Source: Halorussus vallis | GTDB taxonomy: Archaea; Halobacteriota; Halobacteria; Halobacteriales; Haladaptataceae | DNA: 64,000 nt | Direction: 5' to 3' | NCBI RefSeq assembly: GCF_024138165.1 | Contig: NZ_CP100000.1 | Coordinates: forward strand, 2,170,001 to 2,234,000 | Shown: positions 1-8,422 of the stretch, piece by piece | How the letters are laid out: each line of letters opens with the position of its first letter | Numbering within the stretch: position 1 is the first letter of the stretch | Translations under genes and position numbers: made by a program | Notes under the pieces: model-generated | Seen by the model: only the letters and a program-made list of their open reading frames with translations | The model's database searches: none | Told to the model about the DNA's origin: nothing

Positions 1-2
1 TC

Positions 3-248
3 CGCACGGTCGGCACCGCCGCGGTGGCGACCAACCGCGGCGTGCTCTGTCACCCGAAGGCGACCGACGACCAACTCGACACGCTGGAGGACGTGCTGGG
101 CGTGCCCGCCGACATCGGCACCATCAACTACGGCGCGCCGCTGGTCGGGTCGGGCCTGCTCGCCAACGAGAACGACTACGTGGTCGGCCAGGACACGACC
201 GGTCCCGAGATGGGCCGCATCGAAGACGCGCTCGGCTACATCGACTGA
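3..248 (+). CDS. eif6: Translation initiation factor aIF6 (C-terminal part)
   Basis: The gene enters from the left edge, so only the last 81 codons are present. The visible part, with the segments [14 protein letters not shown] and [15 protein letters not shown], matches the end of the pentein-fold anti-association factor aIF6. This factor binds the large ribosomal subunit and keeps it from joining the small subunit until it is released. In archaea eif6 usually precedes rpl18a and prefoldin alpha, and both follow here after an inserted cassette. The stop is TGA at 246-248. The identification is firm because both the sequence and the neighbourhood agree. Confidence 0.93.
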   Translation, partial: RTVGTAAVATNRGVLCHPKATDDQLDTLEDVLGVPADIGTINYGAPLVGSGLLANENDYVVGQDTTGPEMGRIEDALGYID

Positions 249-353
249 GTTCTCGCCTCGCCTTCTCGCGTTTTCGTCACTTCCCTCGTTTTCGTCACTT
301 TCGCGTTTCCATCTTCAGTCTCTCGCTCACTCGTCCTCCGTCTCCCGTTCGAG

Positions 354-399
354 CGTTGCGAGTGCCGCCGCGGCGGCACTCGCAACGTTTATCTGAATA
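354..399 (+). promoter_or_regulatory. 34-bp perfect palindrome next to the TATA box of the arsR-like gene
   Basis: Positions 354-387 read identically on both strands (two 17-bp arms, no spacer, centre between 370 and 371). The right arm runs directly into an AT-rich TATA-like element, CGTTTATCTGAATA, at 386-399. That element sits about 27 bp before the ATG at 420. The position just upstream of the TATA box suits an operator for the regulator encoded downstream. It could equally be the transcription terminator of eif6, since long GC-rich palindromes also follow other genes in this window. Confidence 0.55.
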
Positions 400-419
400 C
401 TTGTTCAACCGTTCTTCCA

Positions 420-830
420 ATGGCACAAGCCAACGACCGACTCCGGCGGCTGGTCGCCGACGAGGTCGGCGACTGCTGCGACGCCGACCTCGAAGCCCAC
501 CTCGACGACCTGCGGGCGCTCGACGGCGAAACCGACCCCGACGCGATTCCCGACCGGGTTCGCGTGCTCTCGGCGCTGGCGAGCGACACCCGGTACCGAA
601 TCGTCCAACTGCTCGCGGCCGCCGAGGAGGACCTCTGCGTCTGCGAGTTGACCCCGCTGCTCGACGTGAGCGACAGCGCGGTGAGTCACGCGCTCTCGGA
701 GCTAACCGACGCGGGACTCGTCTCGCGGCGCAAGCAGGGCAAGTGGCGCTACTACGGCGCGACCGAGCGCGCCGAGGCGCTGCTCGGCGCGCTCGGGGAT
801 GGCGCAGTGAGTGCGGAGGTCGAACGATGA
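420..830 (+). CDS. ArsR/SmtB-family metalloregulator
   Basis: This 136-residue winged-helix repressor belongs to the family that releases DNA when it binds arsenite or heavy metals. The core (about residues 45-125) contains the ArsR metal-binding helix motif ELCVCEL-like (DLCVCELTPLL), then a recognition helix (SDSAVSHALSELTDAGL) and a wing (RRKQGKWRYYG). An acidic N-terminal arm of about 40 residues includes a Cys pair (DCCDAD) that could add metal ligands. Its stop overlaps the start of the next gene (ATGA at 827-830), so it is translationally coupled to the arsenate-reductase-like gene. That coupling supports a role in arsenic or metal response. The inducer is an inference. Confidence 0.85.
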   Translation: MAQANDRLRRLVADEVGDCCDADLEAHLDDLRALDGETDPDAIPDRVRVLSALASDTRYRIVQLLAAAEEDLCVCELTPLLDVSDSAVSHALSELTDAGLVSRRKQGKWRYYGATERAEALLGALGDGAVSAEVER

Positions 831-1288
831 GCGAGCGCGTCGGAGTCGCGTTCGTCTGCGTCCAGAACGCGGGGCGAAGCCAGATGGCGACCGCGTTCGC
901 GGAGCGCGAGGTGCGCGAGCGCGGCCTCGACTGGCTCGACATCGTCACCGGTGGCACCGACCCCGCCGACCACGTCCACGAGGAGGTCGTCGAGGTGATG
1001 GCCGAGGAGGGAATCGACCTCTCGGAGCAGACCCCGCGAGAGGTGACCTTCGAGGAGTTGCAGGACTGCGACTACGTCGTCACGATGGGCTGTTCGGCCA
1101 AGGACGTCTGTCCCGCGACGTGGTCGGGCGAGAACCGCGACTGGGGCCTCGACGACCCCGACGGGAAGGACCTCGACGCGGTGCGCGCGATTCGGGACGA
1201 AATCGAGTCGCGGGTGGCGGCGCTGTTCGACGAACTGGAGGCCGAGCGTGGGTCGGAGGGCGAGAGCGAGCGCGACGCCGAACCATGA
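827..1288 (+). CDS. arsC: Low-molecular-weight phosphatase / arsenate reductase-like protein
   Basis: This 153-residue protein has the low-molecular-weight protein tyrosine phosphatase fold. The N-terminal P-loop C-V-Q-N-A-G-R-S fits the C-x5-R-S catalytic motif. A later segment, MGCSAKDVCP, supplies the second cysteines typical of the thioredoxin-coupled ArsC branch. These enzymes reduce arsenate to arsenite in the cytoplasm. The C-terminal 25 residues are an acidic tail. The gene overlaps both neighbours by four bases (ATGA), placing it in the middle of a three-gene cassette led by an ArsR-type regulator. No arsenite efflux gene is visible in the window, so resistance would need a transporter elsewhere. 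A phosphotyrosine phosphatase role is possible but less likely. Confidence 0.85.
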   Translation: MSERVGVAFVCVQNAGRSQMATAFAEREVRERGLDWLDIVTGGTDPADHVHEEVVEVMAEEGIDLSEQTPREVTFEELQDCDYVVTMGCSAKDVCPATWSGENRDWGLDDPDGKDLDAVRAIRDEIESRVAALFDELEAERGSEGESERDAEP

Positions 1289-1527
1289 GCGCCGAACCGG
1301 CGGAGGAGACGCTGGACTGCGTCGCGGGGTGTTCGCCGAGCGCCAAGTTGGTCTACAAACTGCTGGAGTACGGCGGGCCGCGGACCCAGTCTGAACTGGT
1401 CGACGCCGCGGGGTTGTCGCGGGACGCGATTCGCGCGGGCGCCGAGGCGCTCGTCCGGTGCGAGGCGGTGGAGGCGTATCGGGACCCGAGCGACGCCCGG
1501 CGGAAGGTGTACGAACTCCGCGACTGA
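1285..1527 (+). CDS. Small winged-helix DNA-binding protein
   Basis: An 80-residue protein with a MarR/TrmB-like winged helix filling most of its length: KLVYKLLEYGGPRTQSELVD forms the first helices, then LSRDAIRAGAEALVRCEAVE the recognition helix, then a basic wing (DPSDARRKVYEL). Two cysteines near the N-terminus (DCVAGC) could form a redox- or metal-sensing site. It overlaps the arsenate-reductase-like gene by four bases and ends the cassette. It could be a second regulator of the cassette or a haloarchaeal housekeeping HTH protein. The target is unknown. Confidence 0.75.
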   Translation: MSAEPAEETLDCVAGCSPSAKLVYKLLEYGGPRTQSELVDAAGLSRDAIRAGAEALVRCEAVEAYRDPSDARRKVYELRD

Positions 1528-1645
1528 GCCGGTGGGTCGACGGTTTCGGGTCGACGCGCGCCGCGAGCGGGAGCCGCCGACGCGAGTTCCGTCACGCCGT
1601 TTCCGAGTAGGAAGATTCTTCCCTCCGGGAACCCCACCTTCACGC

Positions 1646-1822
1646 ATGAGTGAGTTTACTGTTCGCGGTCGCTACCAGGACCGGGACGGCTGGCGGAACT
1701 TCGAAACCAGCGTCGAGGCCGAGAACGAGAACGTCGCGCGCGAACACGCCTACGCCAACTTCGGCGGACGCCACGGGCTCAAGCGTACCCAGCTCGAGGT
1801 CGAGGAGGTCGAAGCGCGATGA
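1646..1822 (+). CDS. rpl18a: Large ribosomal subunit protein L18a (LX/eL20)
   Basis: A 58-residue ribosomal protein with the typical start MSEFTVRGRYQDRDGW and the motif REHAYANFGGRHGLKR, which matches archaeal LX/eL20. It is a small component of the archaeal large subunit. The ATG at 1646 is chosen over an upstream in-frame start because the family begins with this MSEF-type strand. The stop overlaps the start of prefoldin alpha by four bases, a conserved archaeal arrangement. Confidence 0.93.
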   Translation: MSEFTVRGRYQDRDGWRNFETSVEAENENVAREHAYANFGGRHGLKRTQLEVEEVEAR

Positions 1823-2289
1823 TGGGTGGCGGCGGCAACCCCGAACTTCAGGAGCTCTCCCAGCAGCTCCAGCAGCTCGACGAGGAGAAGCAGGAACTCG
1901 AAGGCGAAATCGAAGAACTCCGAAACGAGAAGCAGGAGATGGGCGACGCCATCGACACCATCGAGGCGCTCGAAACCGGCTCGGTCGTCCAGGTGCCCCT
2001 CGGCGGCGGCGCGCACATCCGTGCGAAGGTTCAGGACATCGACGAACTCGTCGTGGAACTCGGCGGCGGCTACGCCGCGGAACACGAGCAGGACGACGCG
2101 GTCGAGACGCTCCAGAGCAAGCAGGACAACGTCGACCAGCGCATCTCCGAACTCCAGGACGACGTGGGCGAACTCGAGCAGGAGAGCTCCCAGCTCGAAC
2201 AGAAGGCCCAGCAGCTCCAGCAGCAACAGATGCAACAGCAGATGCAGCAGATGCAGGGACAGCAGGGGCAGAACGACGAGGACGAGTAA
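1819..2289 (+). CDS. pfdA: Prefoldin subunit alpha
   Basis: A 156-residue chaperone subunit. It has an N-terminal coiled coil (about 10-50), a central beta-hairpin segment (ETGSVVQVPLGGGAHIRAKV, about 54-75) and a C-terminal coiled coil (about 95-135). Prefoldin is an alpha2-beta4 hexamer that captures unfolded proteins and passes them to the thermosome. The C-terminus ends in an unusually glutamine-rich tail (repeated QQ and QQM, about 135-150), which is low complexity. The start overlaps rpl18a by four bases, and ftsY begins six bases downstream, so the three genes are probably co-transcribed. Confidence 0.93.
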   Translation: MMGGGGNPELQELSQQLQQLDEEKQELEGEIEELRNEKQEMGDAIDTIEALETGSVVQVPLGGGAHIRAKVQDIDELVVELGGGYAAEHEQDDAVETLQSKQDNVDQRISELQDDVGELEQESSQLEQKAQQLQQQQMQQQMQQMQGQQGQNDEDE

Positions 2290-2295
2290 CCGGCG

Positions 2296-3540
2296 ATGTT
2301 CGACAGTCTGAAGGATAAGCTCGGGAGTTTCCGCAAGAACGTCGAGGAGACGACCGAGGAGAAAGCGGAGGAAGCCGAGGCCGAGGCCGAAGCGGACGCG
2401 GCGGCCGAATCCGGGGCCGACGCGGAAACCGAGGCGAGCGCCGACGCCGCGGCGACCGACGCCGAAACCGCCGGGACCACCGGGTCCGACACCGCCGAGA
2501 CGTCCGACGCCGCGGTCGCGACGTCGAGCGTCGAACCGGCGACCGAACCCGAATCGGAACCCGAACCGGAGACGGAGACGCAGGACGAGCCGGAGACGGA
2601 GCCCGAACCGGAGTCCGACGACGCGTCGTCGGACTCCGAGTCGTCCGGCGGGAGCTTCATGAAGAAGGCGACCTCGTTCGCCAAGGGTCAGATCGTCATC
2701 GAGGAACAGGACCTCGAAGACCCGCTCTGGGAACTGGAGATGGCGCTGCTGGAGAGCGACGTCGAGATGAACGTCGCCAAGGAGATTCTAGAGAACATCC
2801 GCGAGGACCTCATTGGCGCGACCCGGTCGTTCAGCTCCGAAACCGGCGATGTGGTCCAGGAGGCGCTTGCCGACTCGCTGTTGCAGGTCATCTCGGTCGG
2901 CCAGTTCGACTTCGACGAGCGAATCCGACAGGCCGACAAGCCGGTGACCATCATCTTCACCGGCGTCAACGGCGTCGGGAAGACGACGTCCATCGCGAAG
3001 CTCTCGCGGTACTTCGAGGAACAGGGCCTCTCGACGGTGATGGCCAACGGCGACACCTACCGGGCGGGTGCCAACGAGCAGATCCAGGAACACGCCGACA
3101 ACCTCGGCACGAAGCTCATCACCCACGAGCAGGGCGGCGACCCCGCGGCGGTCATCTACGACGCCGTGGAGTACGCCAAGTCCCACGACGTCGACGTCGT
3201 ACTGGGCGACACCGCGGGTCGGCTTCACACCAACGAGGGCCTGATGGACCAGTTGGAGAAGATCGGCCGCGTGGTCGACCCCGACATGACCCTCTTCGTC
3301 GACGAGGCGGTCGCGGGCCAGGACGCGGTCCAGCGGGCCAAGCAGTTCAACGAGGCCGCCGAAATCGACGGTGCGGTTCTGACGAAGGCCGACGCCGACT
3401 CGCAGGGCGGCGCGGCCATCTCCATCGCCCACGTGACCGGCAAGCCCATCCTCTTCCTGGGCGTCGGCCAGGGCTACGACGACATCCAGCAGTTCGACCC
3501 CGAGGCGCTCGTCGACGACCTGCTTGCCGACGAGGAGTGA
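2296..3540 (+). CDS. ftsY: Signal recognition particle receptor FtsY
   Basis: A 414-residue SRP GTPase. Residues about 20-118 are an acidic Glu/Asp/Ala/Ser-rich spacer characteristic of halophilic FtsY. The N domain follows (about 130-200). The G domain has the P-loop GVNGVGKTT, the DTYRAGA segment, DTAGR and the specificity motif TKAD. It docks the SRP-ribosome complex at the membrane and acts with SRP54, encoded nearby at 4231. At the position where most FtsY proteins have D-A-(I/T)-x-G-Q it reads DEAVAGQ, a mild deviation. It lies just downstream of pfdA. Confidence 0.95.
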   Translation: MFDSLKDKLGSFRKNVEETTEEKAEEAEAEAEADAAAESGADAETEASADAAATDAETAGTTGSDTAETSDAAVATSSVEPATEPESEPEPETETQDEPETEPEPESDDASSDSESSGGSFMKKATSFAKGQIVIEEQDLEDPLWELEMALLESDVEMNVAKEILENIREDLIGATRSFSSETGDVVQEALADSLLQVISVGQFDFDERIRQADKPVTIIFTGVNGVGKTTSIAKLSRYFEEQGLSTVMANGDTYRAGANEQIQEHADNLGTKLITHEQGGDPAAVIYDAVEYAKSHDVDVVLGDTAGRLHTNEGLMDQLEKIGRVVDPDMTLFVDEAVAGQDAVQRAKQFNEAAEIDGAVLTKADADSQGGAAISIAHVTGKPILFLGVGQGYDDIQQFDPEALVDDLLADEE

Positions 3541-3720
3541 CCGCCGCGCGTCGGTTACCCCTGCCGTTTTTCGTTCGAGGCTTCCCGATGCTCACGAGCG
3601 TGACGAGTCGATGCGGAGAGCATCCAGCGGTCCGGCGGACGGGAGCCGGGAGAAATCGACGACGCGGAAATACGGAGGGAGGACGGTCGGGAGTCGAGCG
3701 GACGCGGAGAAGTGAGCCGG

Positions 3721-3987
3721 TCAGTAGCGGCCGTAGACCGCCACGAGGACGTTGACCGCGATGAGGGCCGACGCGACCAGCCCGAGCGTGAACCACTCGA
3801 CGGGGAGGTTCCGGAAGAGGAGCCAGTAGGAGAGCGCGAGGAAGACCAGCGCCACGACGATGTTGTAGGCGTCGGCCGCCAGTTCGCCCGCCAACCCCGA
3901 GTGCGCTCGCGGCCGGGGCTCGCCGGGCACCTCCTGTTCACCGTTCGCTGCCGCAGTGCCATTTTTGTTATTTAAGTCGCGTGCCAT
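3721..3987 (-). CDS. Small two-helix membrane protein, unknown function
   Basis: An 88-residue protein with a polar N-terminal half (MARDLNNKNG..., about 1-45) and two membrane segments: NIVVALVFLALSYWLLF (about 44-60) and the region following EWF (about 66-84). I start at the ATG at 3987, because an upstream in-frame ATG at 4020 would add a basic, non-conserved stretch and lies in the AT-rich promoter shared with srp54. It is divergent from srp54. I do not recognise the family. Confidence 0.6.
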   Translation of the reverse strand: MARDLNNKNGTAAANGEQEVPGEPRPRAHSGLAGELAADAYNIVVALVFLALSYWLLFRNLPVEWFTLGLVASALIAVNVLVAVYGRY

Positions 3988-4230
3988 GCATTGAATTCGG
4001 GGACGAGCGGGACTTTCCAAGGGAATACAATAAGTGTATCGGCCGGTTCGAGCGGAATCGGACGTTAACGGCGGCGAGACGCCGACACGTGTCGAACTGA
4101 AGTTCGGCTAGTGCCGAAGTTCGGGACGGCGGCTTCGGAAGGGGGTGTTTCCGAAACCGCGATTCGAACCTCGCACGCGGCCGTACGAGAAAAAGCCTTT
4201 AACGACTACGCGGCCTACTTCACCGTAACA

Positions 4231-5628
4231 ATGGTACTCGACGATCTGGGAACCTCCCTCCGCGGTACCCTCGGCAAACTCAGCGGGCAGACCCGCGTGA
4301 CCGAGGAGGACGTGGAGGAGGTCGTCAAAGAGATACAGCGGTCGCTGCTCCAGGCCGACGTCGAAGTCGGCATGGTGATGGACCTCTCGGAGTCCATCAA
4401 GACCCGCGCGCTCGAAGAGGAGTCGCCCGCGGGCACCTCGGCGCGCGACCACGTGCTACGCATCGTCTACGAGGAGATGGTCGACCTGGTCGGCGACTCC
4501 ACCGAGATTCCGCTGGAGGACCACACCATCCTGCTCGCCGGCCTCCAGGGGTCCGGTAAGACCACCACGTCCGCGAAGATGGCGGGGTGGTTCGCCAAGA
4601 AAGGACTGCGCCCGGCGGTCATCCAGACCGACACCTTCCGGCCCGGCGCCTACGACCAGGCCAAGGAGATGACCGAGCGTGCCGAGGTCGACTTCTACGG
4701 CGACCCCGACGGCGAGGACCCCGTCCAGATCGCCCGCGACGGCCTCGAAGCGACCGATGAGGCCGACGTGCACATCGTCGACACCGCCGGTCGCCACGCG
4801 CTCGAAGACGACCTCATCGACGAGATCGAGGAAATCGAAGACGCCGTCCAACCCGACATCTCGCTGCTCGTGCTCGACGCCGCCATCGGCCAGGGCGCGA
4901 AGGACCAGGCCCGCCAGTTCGAGGACTCCATCGGCATCGACGGCGTCGTCATCACGAAACTCGACGGGACGGCGAAGGGTGGCGGCGCGCTGACCGCGGT
5001 CAACGAAACCGACTCGTCCATCGCGTTCCTCGGGACCGGCGAGACCGTCAAGGACATCGAACGGTTCGAGCCCTCCGGATTCATCTCGCGACTGCTCGGC
5101 ATGGGCGACCTGAAACAGCTTCAGGAGCGCGTCGAGCGCGCGATGCAGGAAACCCAGGAGGACGACGAGGACTGGGACCCCGAGGACATGCTGAAGGGCG
5201 AGTTCACCCTGAAGGACATGCGCCGCCAGATGCAGGCGATGAACAACATGGGGCCGCTCGACCAGGTGATGGACATGATTCCCGGACTGGGCGGCGGCCT
5301 GATGGACGAACTGCCAGACGACGCGATGGACGTCACCCAGGACCGGATGCGGACCTTCGAGGTCATCATGGACTCGATGACCGAGGCCGAGATGGAGCAC
5401 CCCCGAGCCATCGGCGCGAGCCAGGTCGAACGCATCGCCCGCGGGAGCGGCACGGACGAAGAGCGGGTCCGCGAACTGCTCGAACAGCACAAGATGATGT
5501 CCCAGACCCTCAAGCAGTTCCAGGGGATGGGTCAGGGCAACATGGAGCGGATGATGAAGAAGATGCAGGGCGGCGGTGGCGGTGGCGGGATGGGCGGCAT
5601 GGGCGGCGGAGGCGGCCCGTTCGGATAG
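4231..5628 (+). CDS. srp54: Signal recognition particle 54 kDa protein
   Basis: A 465-residue GTPase of the signal recognition particle. The N domain (1 to about 90) is followed by the G domain with P-loop [21 protein letters not shown] and TKLDG. The methionine-rich M domain (about 300-430; many Met and a [14 protein letters not shown] stretch) binds 7S RNA and signal peptides. It ends in a Gly/Met-rich tail. The ATG at 4231 matches the family start, and a TATA-like CCTTTAAC at 4196-4203 lies about 30 bp upstream, giving an almost leaderless mRNA. It works with FtsY just upstream in the window. The SRP RNA is not in this window. Confidence 0.96.
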   Translation: MVLDDLGTSLRGTLGKLSGQTRVTEEDVEEVVKEIQRSLLQADVEVGMVMDLSESIKTRALEEESPAGTSARDHVLRIVYEEMVDLVGDSTEIPLEDHTILLAGLQGSGKTTTSAKMAGWFAKKGLRPAVIQTDTFRPGAYDQAKEMTERAEVDFYGDPDGEDPVQIARDGLEATDEADVHIVDTAGRHALEDDLIDEIEEIEDAVQPDISLLVLDAAIGQGAKDQARQFEDSIGIDGVVITKLDGTAKGGGALTAVNETDSSIAFLGTGETVKDIERFEPSGFISRLLGMGDLKQLQERVERAMQETQEDDEDWDPEDMLKGEFTLKDMRRQMQAMNNMGPLDQVMDMIPGLGGGLMDELPDDAMDVTQDRMRTFEVIMDSMTEAEMEHPRAIGASQVERIARGSGTDEERVRELLEQHKMMSQTLKQFQGMGQGNMERMMKKMQGGGGGGGMGGMGGGGGPFG

Positions 5629-5685
5629 TCGCCTCGCCCGGTCGCGACCGTCTCCGATTCCTGCGGTCGGCGCGCGCCGACGCGG

Positions 5686-6201
5686 TCACTCGACGACGAT
5701 AGCGCCCTTCATCCCCATCGTCTTGTGGGGCAGACAGTAGTACTCGTAGGTTCCGGCGCTCTCGAAGGTGTGTTCGAACGTCGCGCCGCTCTTCGTGTGG
5801 TACTTGCTCTCGAAGCCGCCGCCTTTCGCGACGACGTTGTGGCTGCCACCGTCGCCGGTCCACTTCCAGACGACCGTGGTTCCCGGGGAAACTTTCACCG
5901 CCGCGGGGCCGAAGCCGTAGGCCGCGCCGTTGGCCCTCGTGCCGACCTTCACGGTGACCTCGTCGGAGCCGGTTCGGTCGACCACGCCGTCGAAGTTGCC
6001 GACGCCGTCGAACCACCCGCCGAAGTCTGTCGAGCCATCGCCGCCGCCGTTTCCGCCGTCTTCTCCGTCTCCGCCGCCGTTCGAGTCGGAACCCGCCGAC
6101 CCGCCGTCGCCGGAACAGCCCGCGAGCGCGGTCGTCACCGCGGCCGCGCCCGTCAGTTTCAGTACGGTCCGTCGGTCGAGTGCGTCGGCGTCGAGAGCCA
6201 T
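5686..6201 (-). CDS. Halocyanin-type blue copper protein
   Basis: A 171-residue exported electron carrier. The N-terminus has a Tat signal (RRTVLKLTGAAAV) and a lipobox LAGC, so the mature protein is probably lipid-anchored on the outside of the cell. A Gly/Asp/Ser-rich linker (about 30-65) leads to a cupredoxin domain. The expected copper ligands are visible: His in GGSHNVV, then Cys, His and Met in YYCLPHKTMGMKG. Halocyanins shuttle electrons to terminal oxidases or other membrane complexes. It is monocistronic and convergent with srp54. Confidence 0.92.
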   Translation of the reverse strand: MALDADALDRRTVLKLTGAAAVTTALAGCSGDGGSAGSDSNGGGDGEDGGNGGGDGSTDFGGWFDGVGNFDGVVDRTGSDEVTVKVGTRANGAAYGFGPAAVKVSPGTTVVWKWTGDGGSHNVVAKGGGFESKYHTKSGATFEHTFESAGTYEYYCLPHKTMGMKGAIVVE

Positions 6202-6360
6202 CGTACGTACGGTTCTTGCCGGGGCCCCTAAATGGAGCTACCTCCGATTCTCGGGACGCGGGAATCGGCCGGGGAGCCGCGAGCGCGTTCGACCGAACCG
6301 ACGAGGGCGCTCGGGCGGGACACGCCGGTTTTTTGAGCGCGGGCCGCAATCGTCCGGTAG

Positions 6361-6939
6361 ATGTCCGTTCGCGAGGTCGCCGCACAGGCCTACCGTGAAG
6401 CCCTCCCCGCGCTGACGGCGAGCGTCGTCGGCGGGCTGTTCGCGGGCGTGGTGTTGAGCGGAATGCGCGCGGAACTGCGGGCGGTGCCGGGGTTGTTGGT
6501 GCTCGTTCCCGCGCTGTTGGCGACCCGCGGGAACGTCTACGGCGCGCTCGGTGCGCGGCTCTCCAGCGGCCTCCACCAGGGGCTGGTCGAACCGACGTGG
6601 CGACCCGACAGGCGCGTTCGGGCGGCGGTGGCGGCCGCGCTGGGCAACGGCATCCTCGCCAGCCTCTTCGCCGCGGTGGTCGCCTACATCGTCCTCTCGT
6701 GGCTCGGCGACCCCGTCGCGCCGCTCCCGGTGCTGTTCGCCATCGCGCTGGTCGCGGGCCTGCTGTCGGGCGGCGCGCTAACCGTCGCGGTCGTCTCGGT
6801 CGTGTTCGCGGGGTTCGAGCGCGGTCACAACCCCGACACGCTGGTCGGCCCGCTGGTGACCACCACGGGCGACGTATTCGGCGTCTCGTTCCTGCTGCTC
6901 GCGGTCCGACTGGTGCTGGCGCTGACCGGAGGTGCGTAG
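6361..6939 (+). CDS. MgtE/SLC41-type divalent cation transporter, first half
   Basis: A 192-residue integral membrane protein with about five hydrophobic helices. The family hallmark is LLVLVPALLATRGNVYGALGARLSS, shown here by its core LLATRGNVYGALGARLSS, which resembles the MgtE transmembrane domain. MgtE and SLC41 proteins move Mg2+ or related cations. The usual cytosolic N and CBS domains are missing. The next gene begins immediately after this stop and encodes a homologous domain, so the two products probably form a heterodimer equivalent to a two-domain SLC41 transporter. Confidence 0.85.
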   Translation: MSVREVAAQAYREALPALTASVVGGLFAGVVLSGMRAELRAVPGLLVLVPALLATRGNVYGALGARLSSGLHQGLVEPTWRPDRRVRAAVAAALGNGILASLFAAVVAYIVLSWLGDPVAPLPVLFAIALVAGLLSGGALTVAVVSVVFAGFERGHNPDTLVGPLVTTTGDVFGVSFLLLAVRLVLALTGGA

Positions 6940-7500
6940 ATGCAGACGGAGTGGACCGTCCGGGCCATCACGCGGGCGATGCTCCCGGTGTTGCTCGCGC
7001 TGACGGTCGTCGAAATCGTGAGCGGGCTTGTCCTCGGGAGCTTCGAGGCGACCCTGCTGCGCTATCCCGCGCTGTTGACGCTGGTTCCGGTCGTCATCGG
7101 CACCGCCGGGAACCTCGGCAGCGTCCTCGCCGCCCGACTCTCGACCGCCTTCCACCTCGGGACGCTCTCGTTCGACCCGACCGACGAGGAACTGGCGGGT
7201 AACGCCGTCGCGACGGTGGCGCTCGCGCTCACGGTGTTCCCGGTGGTCGGCGCGGGCGCGTGGCTCGTCACGCTCGCGGTCGGCGGCACGCAGCTCGCGC
7301 TCTCGACGGTCGTGCTGGTCGCGCTCGCCAGCGGGGCCGCCCTCGCGGTGGTCGCCATCGGCGTGACGCTCGTGGCGACCTACGCCGCCTATCGGTTCGA
7401 GTTGGACCCCGACGACGTGGTGATTCCGGTCGTGACCAACACCTGCGACGTGCTCGGCGTGCTGGTGCTGTTCGTCGTGGTGCAACTGCTGATAACGTAA
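6940..7500 (+). CDS. MgtE/SLC41-type divalent cation transporter, second half
   Basis: A 186-residue membrane protein homologous to its upstream neighbour. It has the same early motif (LVPVVIGTAGNLGSVLAARLS) and the same closing motif, in which VTNTCDVLGVLVLF corresponds to VTTTGDVFGVSFLL of the first gene. The ATG follows the TAG of the first gene without a gap, so the pair is a single operon. The shared motifs suggest an ancient tandem duplication, with the halves kept as separate polypeptides. No CBS regulatory domain is encoded nearby. The transported ion (probably Mg2+) is inferred from the family. Confidence 0.85.
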   Translation: MQTEWTVRAITRAMLPVLLALTVVEIVSGLVLGSFEATLLRYPALLTLVPVVIGTAGNLGSVLAARLSTAFHLGTLSFDPTDEELAGNAVATVALALTVFPVVGAGAWLVTLAVGGTQLALSTVVLVALASGAALAVVAIGVTLVATYAAYRFELDPDDVVIPVVTNTCDVLGVLVLFVVVQLLIT

Positions 7501-7594
7501 TTCGCTAACGGGCGCCTCATCGGCCCAATCGCCTGAAATTCGGCGTTTTCTGGCCGGCGGTTTTAACAGCGAAAGGGTCGCCACCGTAATCGGA

Positions 7595-8422
7595 ATGCCA
7601 CAGAGTTGGGGCGACGAACTCCGCGAACAGGGGCGCGGAATCGCCGGTGCGCTGCTGGTCGTGGGCGTGACGTTTCTGTACACGATGGAGACGTGGTGGT
7701 GGGGGTGGACGCTTCCGACGGGCCATCTGCTCGTCTACGCCCTCGTCGGACTCGGCGTCGTACTGGCCATCACGCGGAAGGTCAGTTTTCGAGAGCCGGA
7801 CGACCAGAGCCTGGAGAACGACAACTCCATTCGAGAAACCCTGACCGACTTCGCCGACCTGGTGTTGCAGAGCTTCGTCGCCGCGTACGCGATGTTGCTC
7901 ACGTTCGGAATCATCGAGTTGGACGAACCCCTGTCGGCCATCGCCAGACTCAGACTCATGGAGGTCGTCCCGCTGGGGTTCGGCGCCGCGCTGGCCAATA
8001 AACTGTTCGCGGGGACCAAGCAGTCCGAGGACCGACCGCTGTCGTCGACCCTCGCCATCTACGCCACCGGCGCGATCTTCGTCGCGGGCGGTCTCTCGCC
8101 GACCCAGGAGATCGAGTTGCTGGCGGCGTACATGGGATGGACTCGTGGCCTGGTGCTCATCGCGCTCTCGGTGTTCGTGTCGTACCTGATGCTGTACGAA
8201 CTCGAGTTGCGCGGCCAGGAGGGTCGACTCCATGGACGTGACGCCATCTGGAACGTCGGGCACGCATTTCTCGTCTACGCGGTCGCCGTGGTCGTCGGGA
8301 CCGCGCTGCTCGCGGCGTTCGGCCACTTCATCGACACGAGGCCCGCGGTGATGGTCCAGATGATCGTCGTCGTCTCGTTCCCCACGTCCGTCGGGGCCAG
8401 CGCCGCGCAGGTGGTGATCTGA
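7595..8422 (+). CDS. TIGR02587-like integral membrane protein
   Basis: A 275-residue protein with about seven to eight hydrophobic segments. The start (RGIAGALLVVGVTFLYTMETWWWGW) and the pattern of helices resemble the uncharacterised TIGR02587 family. That family is usually followed by a TIGR02588 gene, as is the case here. A TATA-like TTTTAAC at 7561-7567 lies about 30 bp before the ATG. The stop overlaps the start of the next gene (TGATG at 8420-8424). No function is established. Confidence 0.75.
   Translation: MPQSWGDELREQGRGIAGALLVVGVTFLYTMETWWWGWTLPTGHLLVYALVGLGVVLAITRKVSFREPDDQSLENDNSIRETLTDFADLVLQSFVAAYAMLLTFGIIELDEPLSAIARLRLMEVVPLGFGAALANKLFAGTKQSEDRPLSSTLAIYATGAIFVAGGLSPTQEIELLAAYMGWTRGLVLIALSVFVSYLMLYELELRGQEGRLHGRDAIWNVGHAFLVYAVAVVVGTALLAAFGHFIDTRPAVMVQMIVVVSFPTSVGASAAQVVI

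Noticed and set aside
4140-4200. Possible tRNA (GATTCGAACC sequence upstream of srp54)
   Set aside because: The flanking bases do not pair into a T stem, and no acceptor or anticodon stems can be drawn on either strand.
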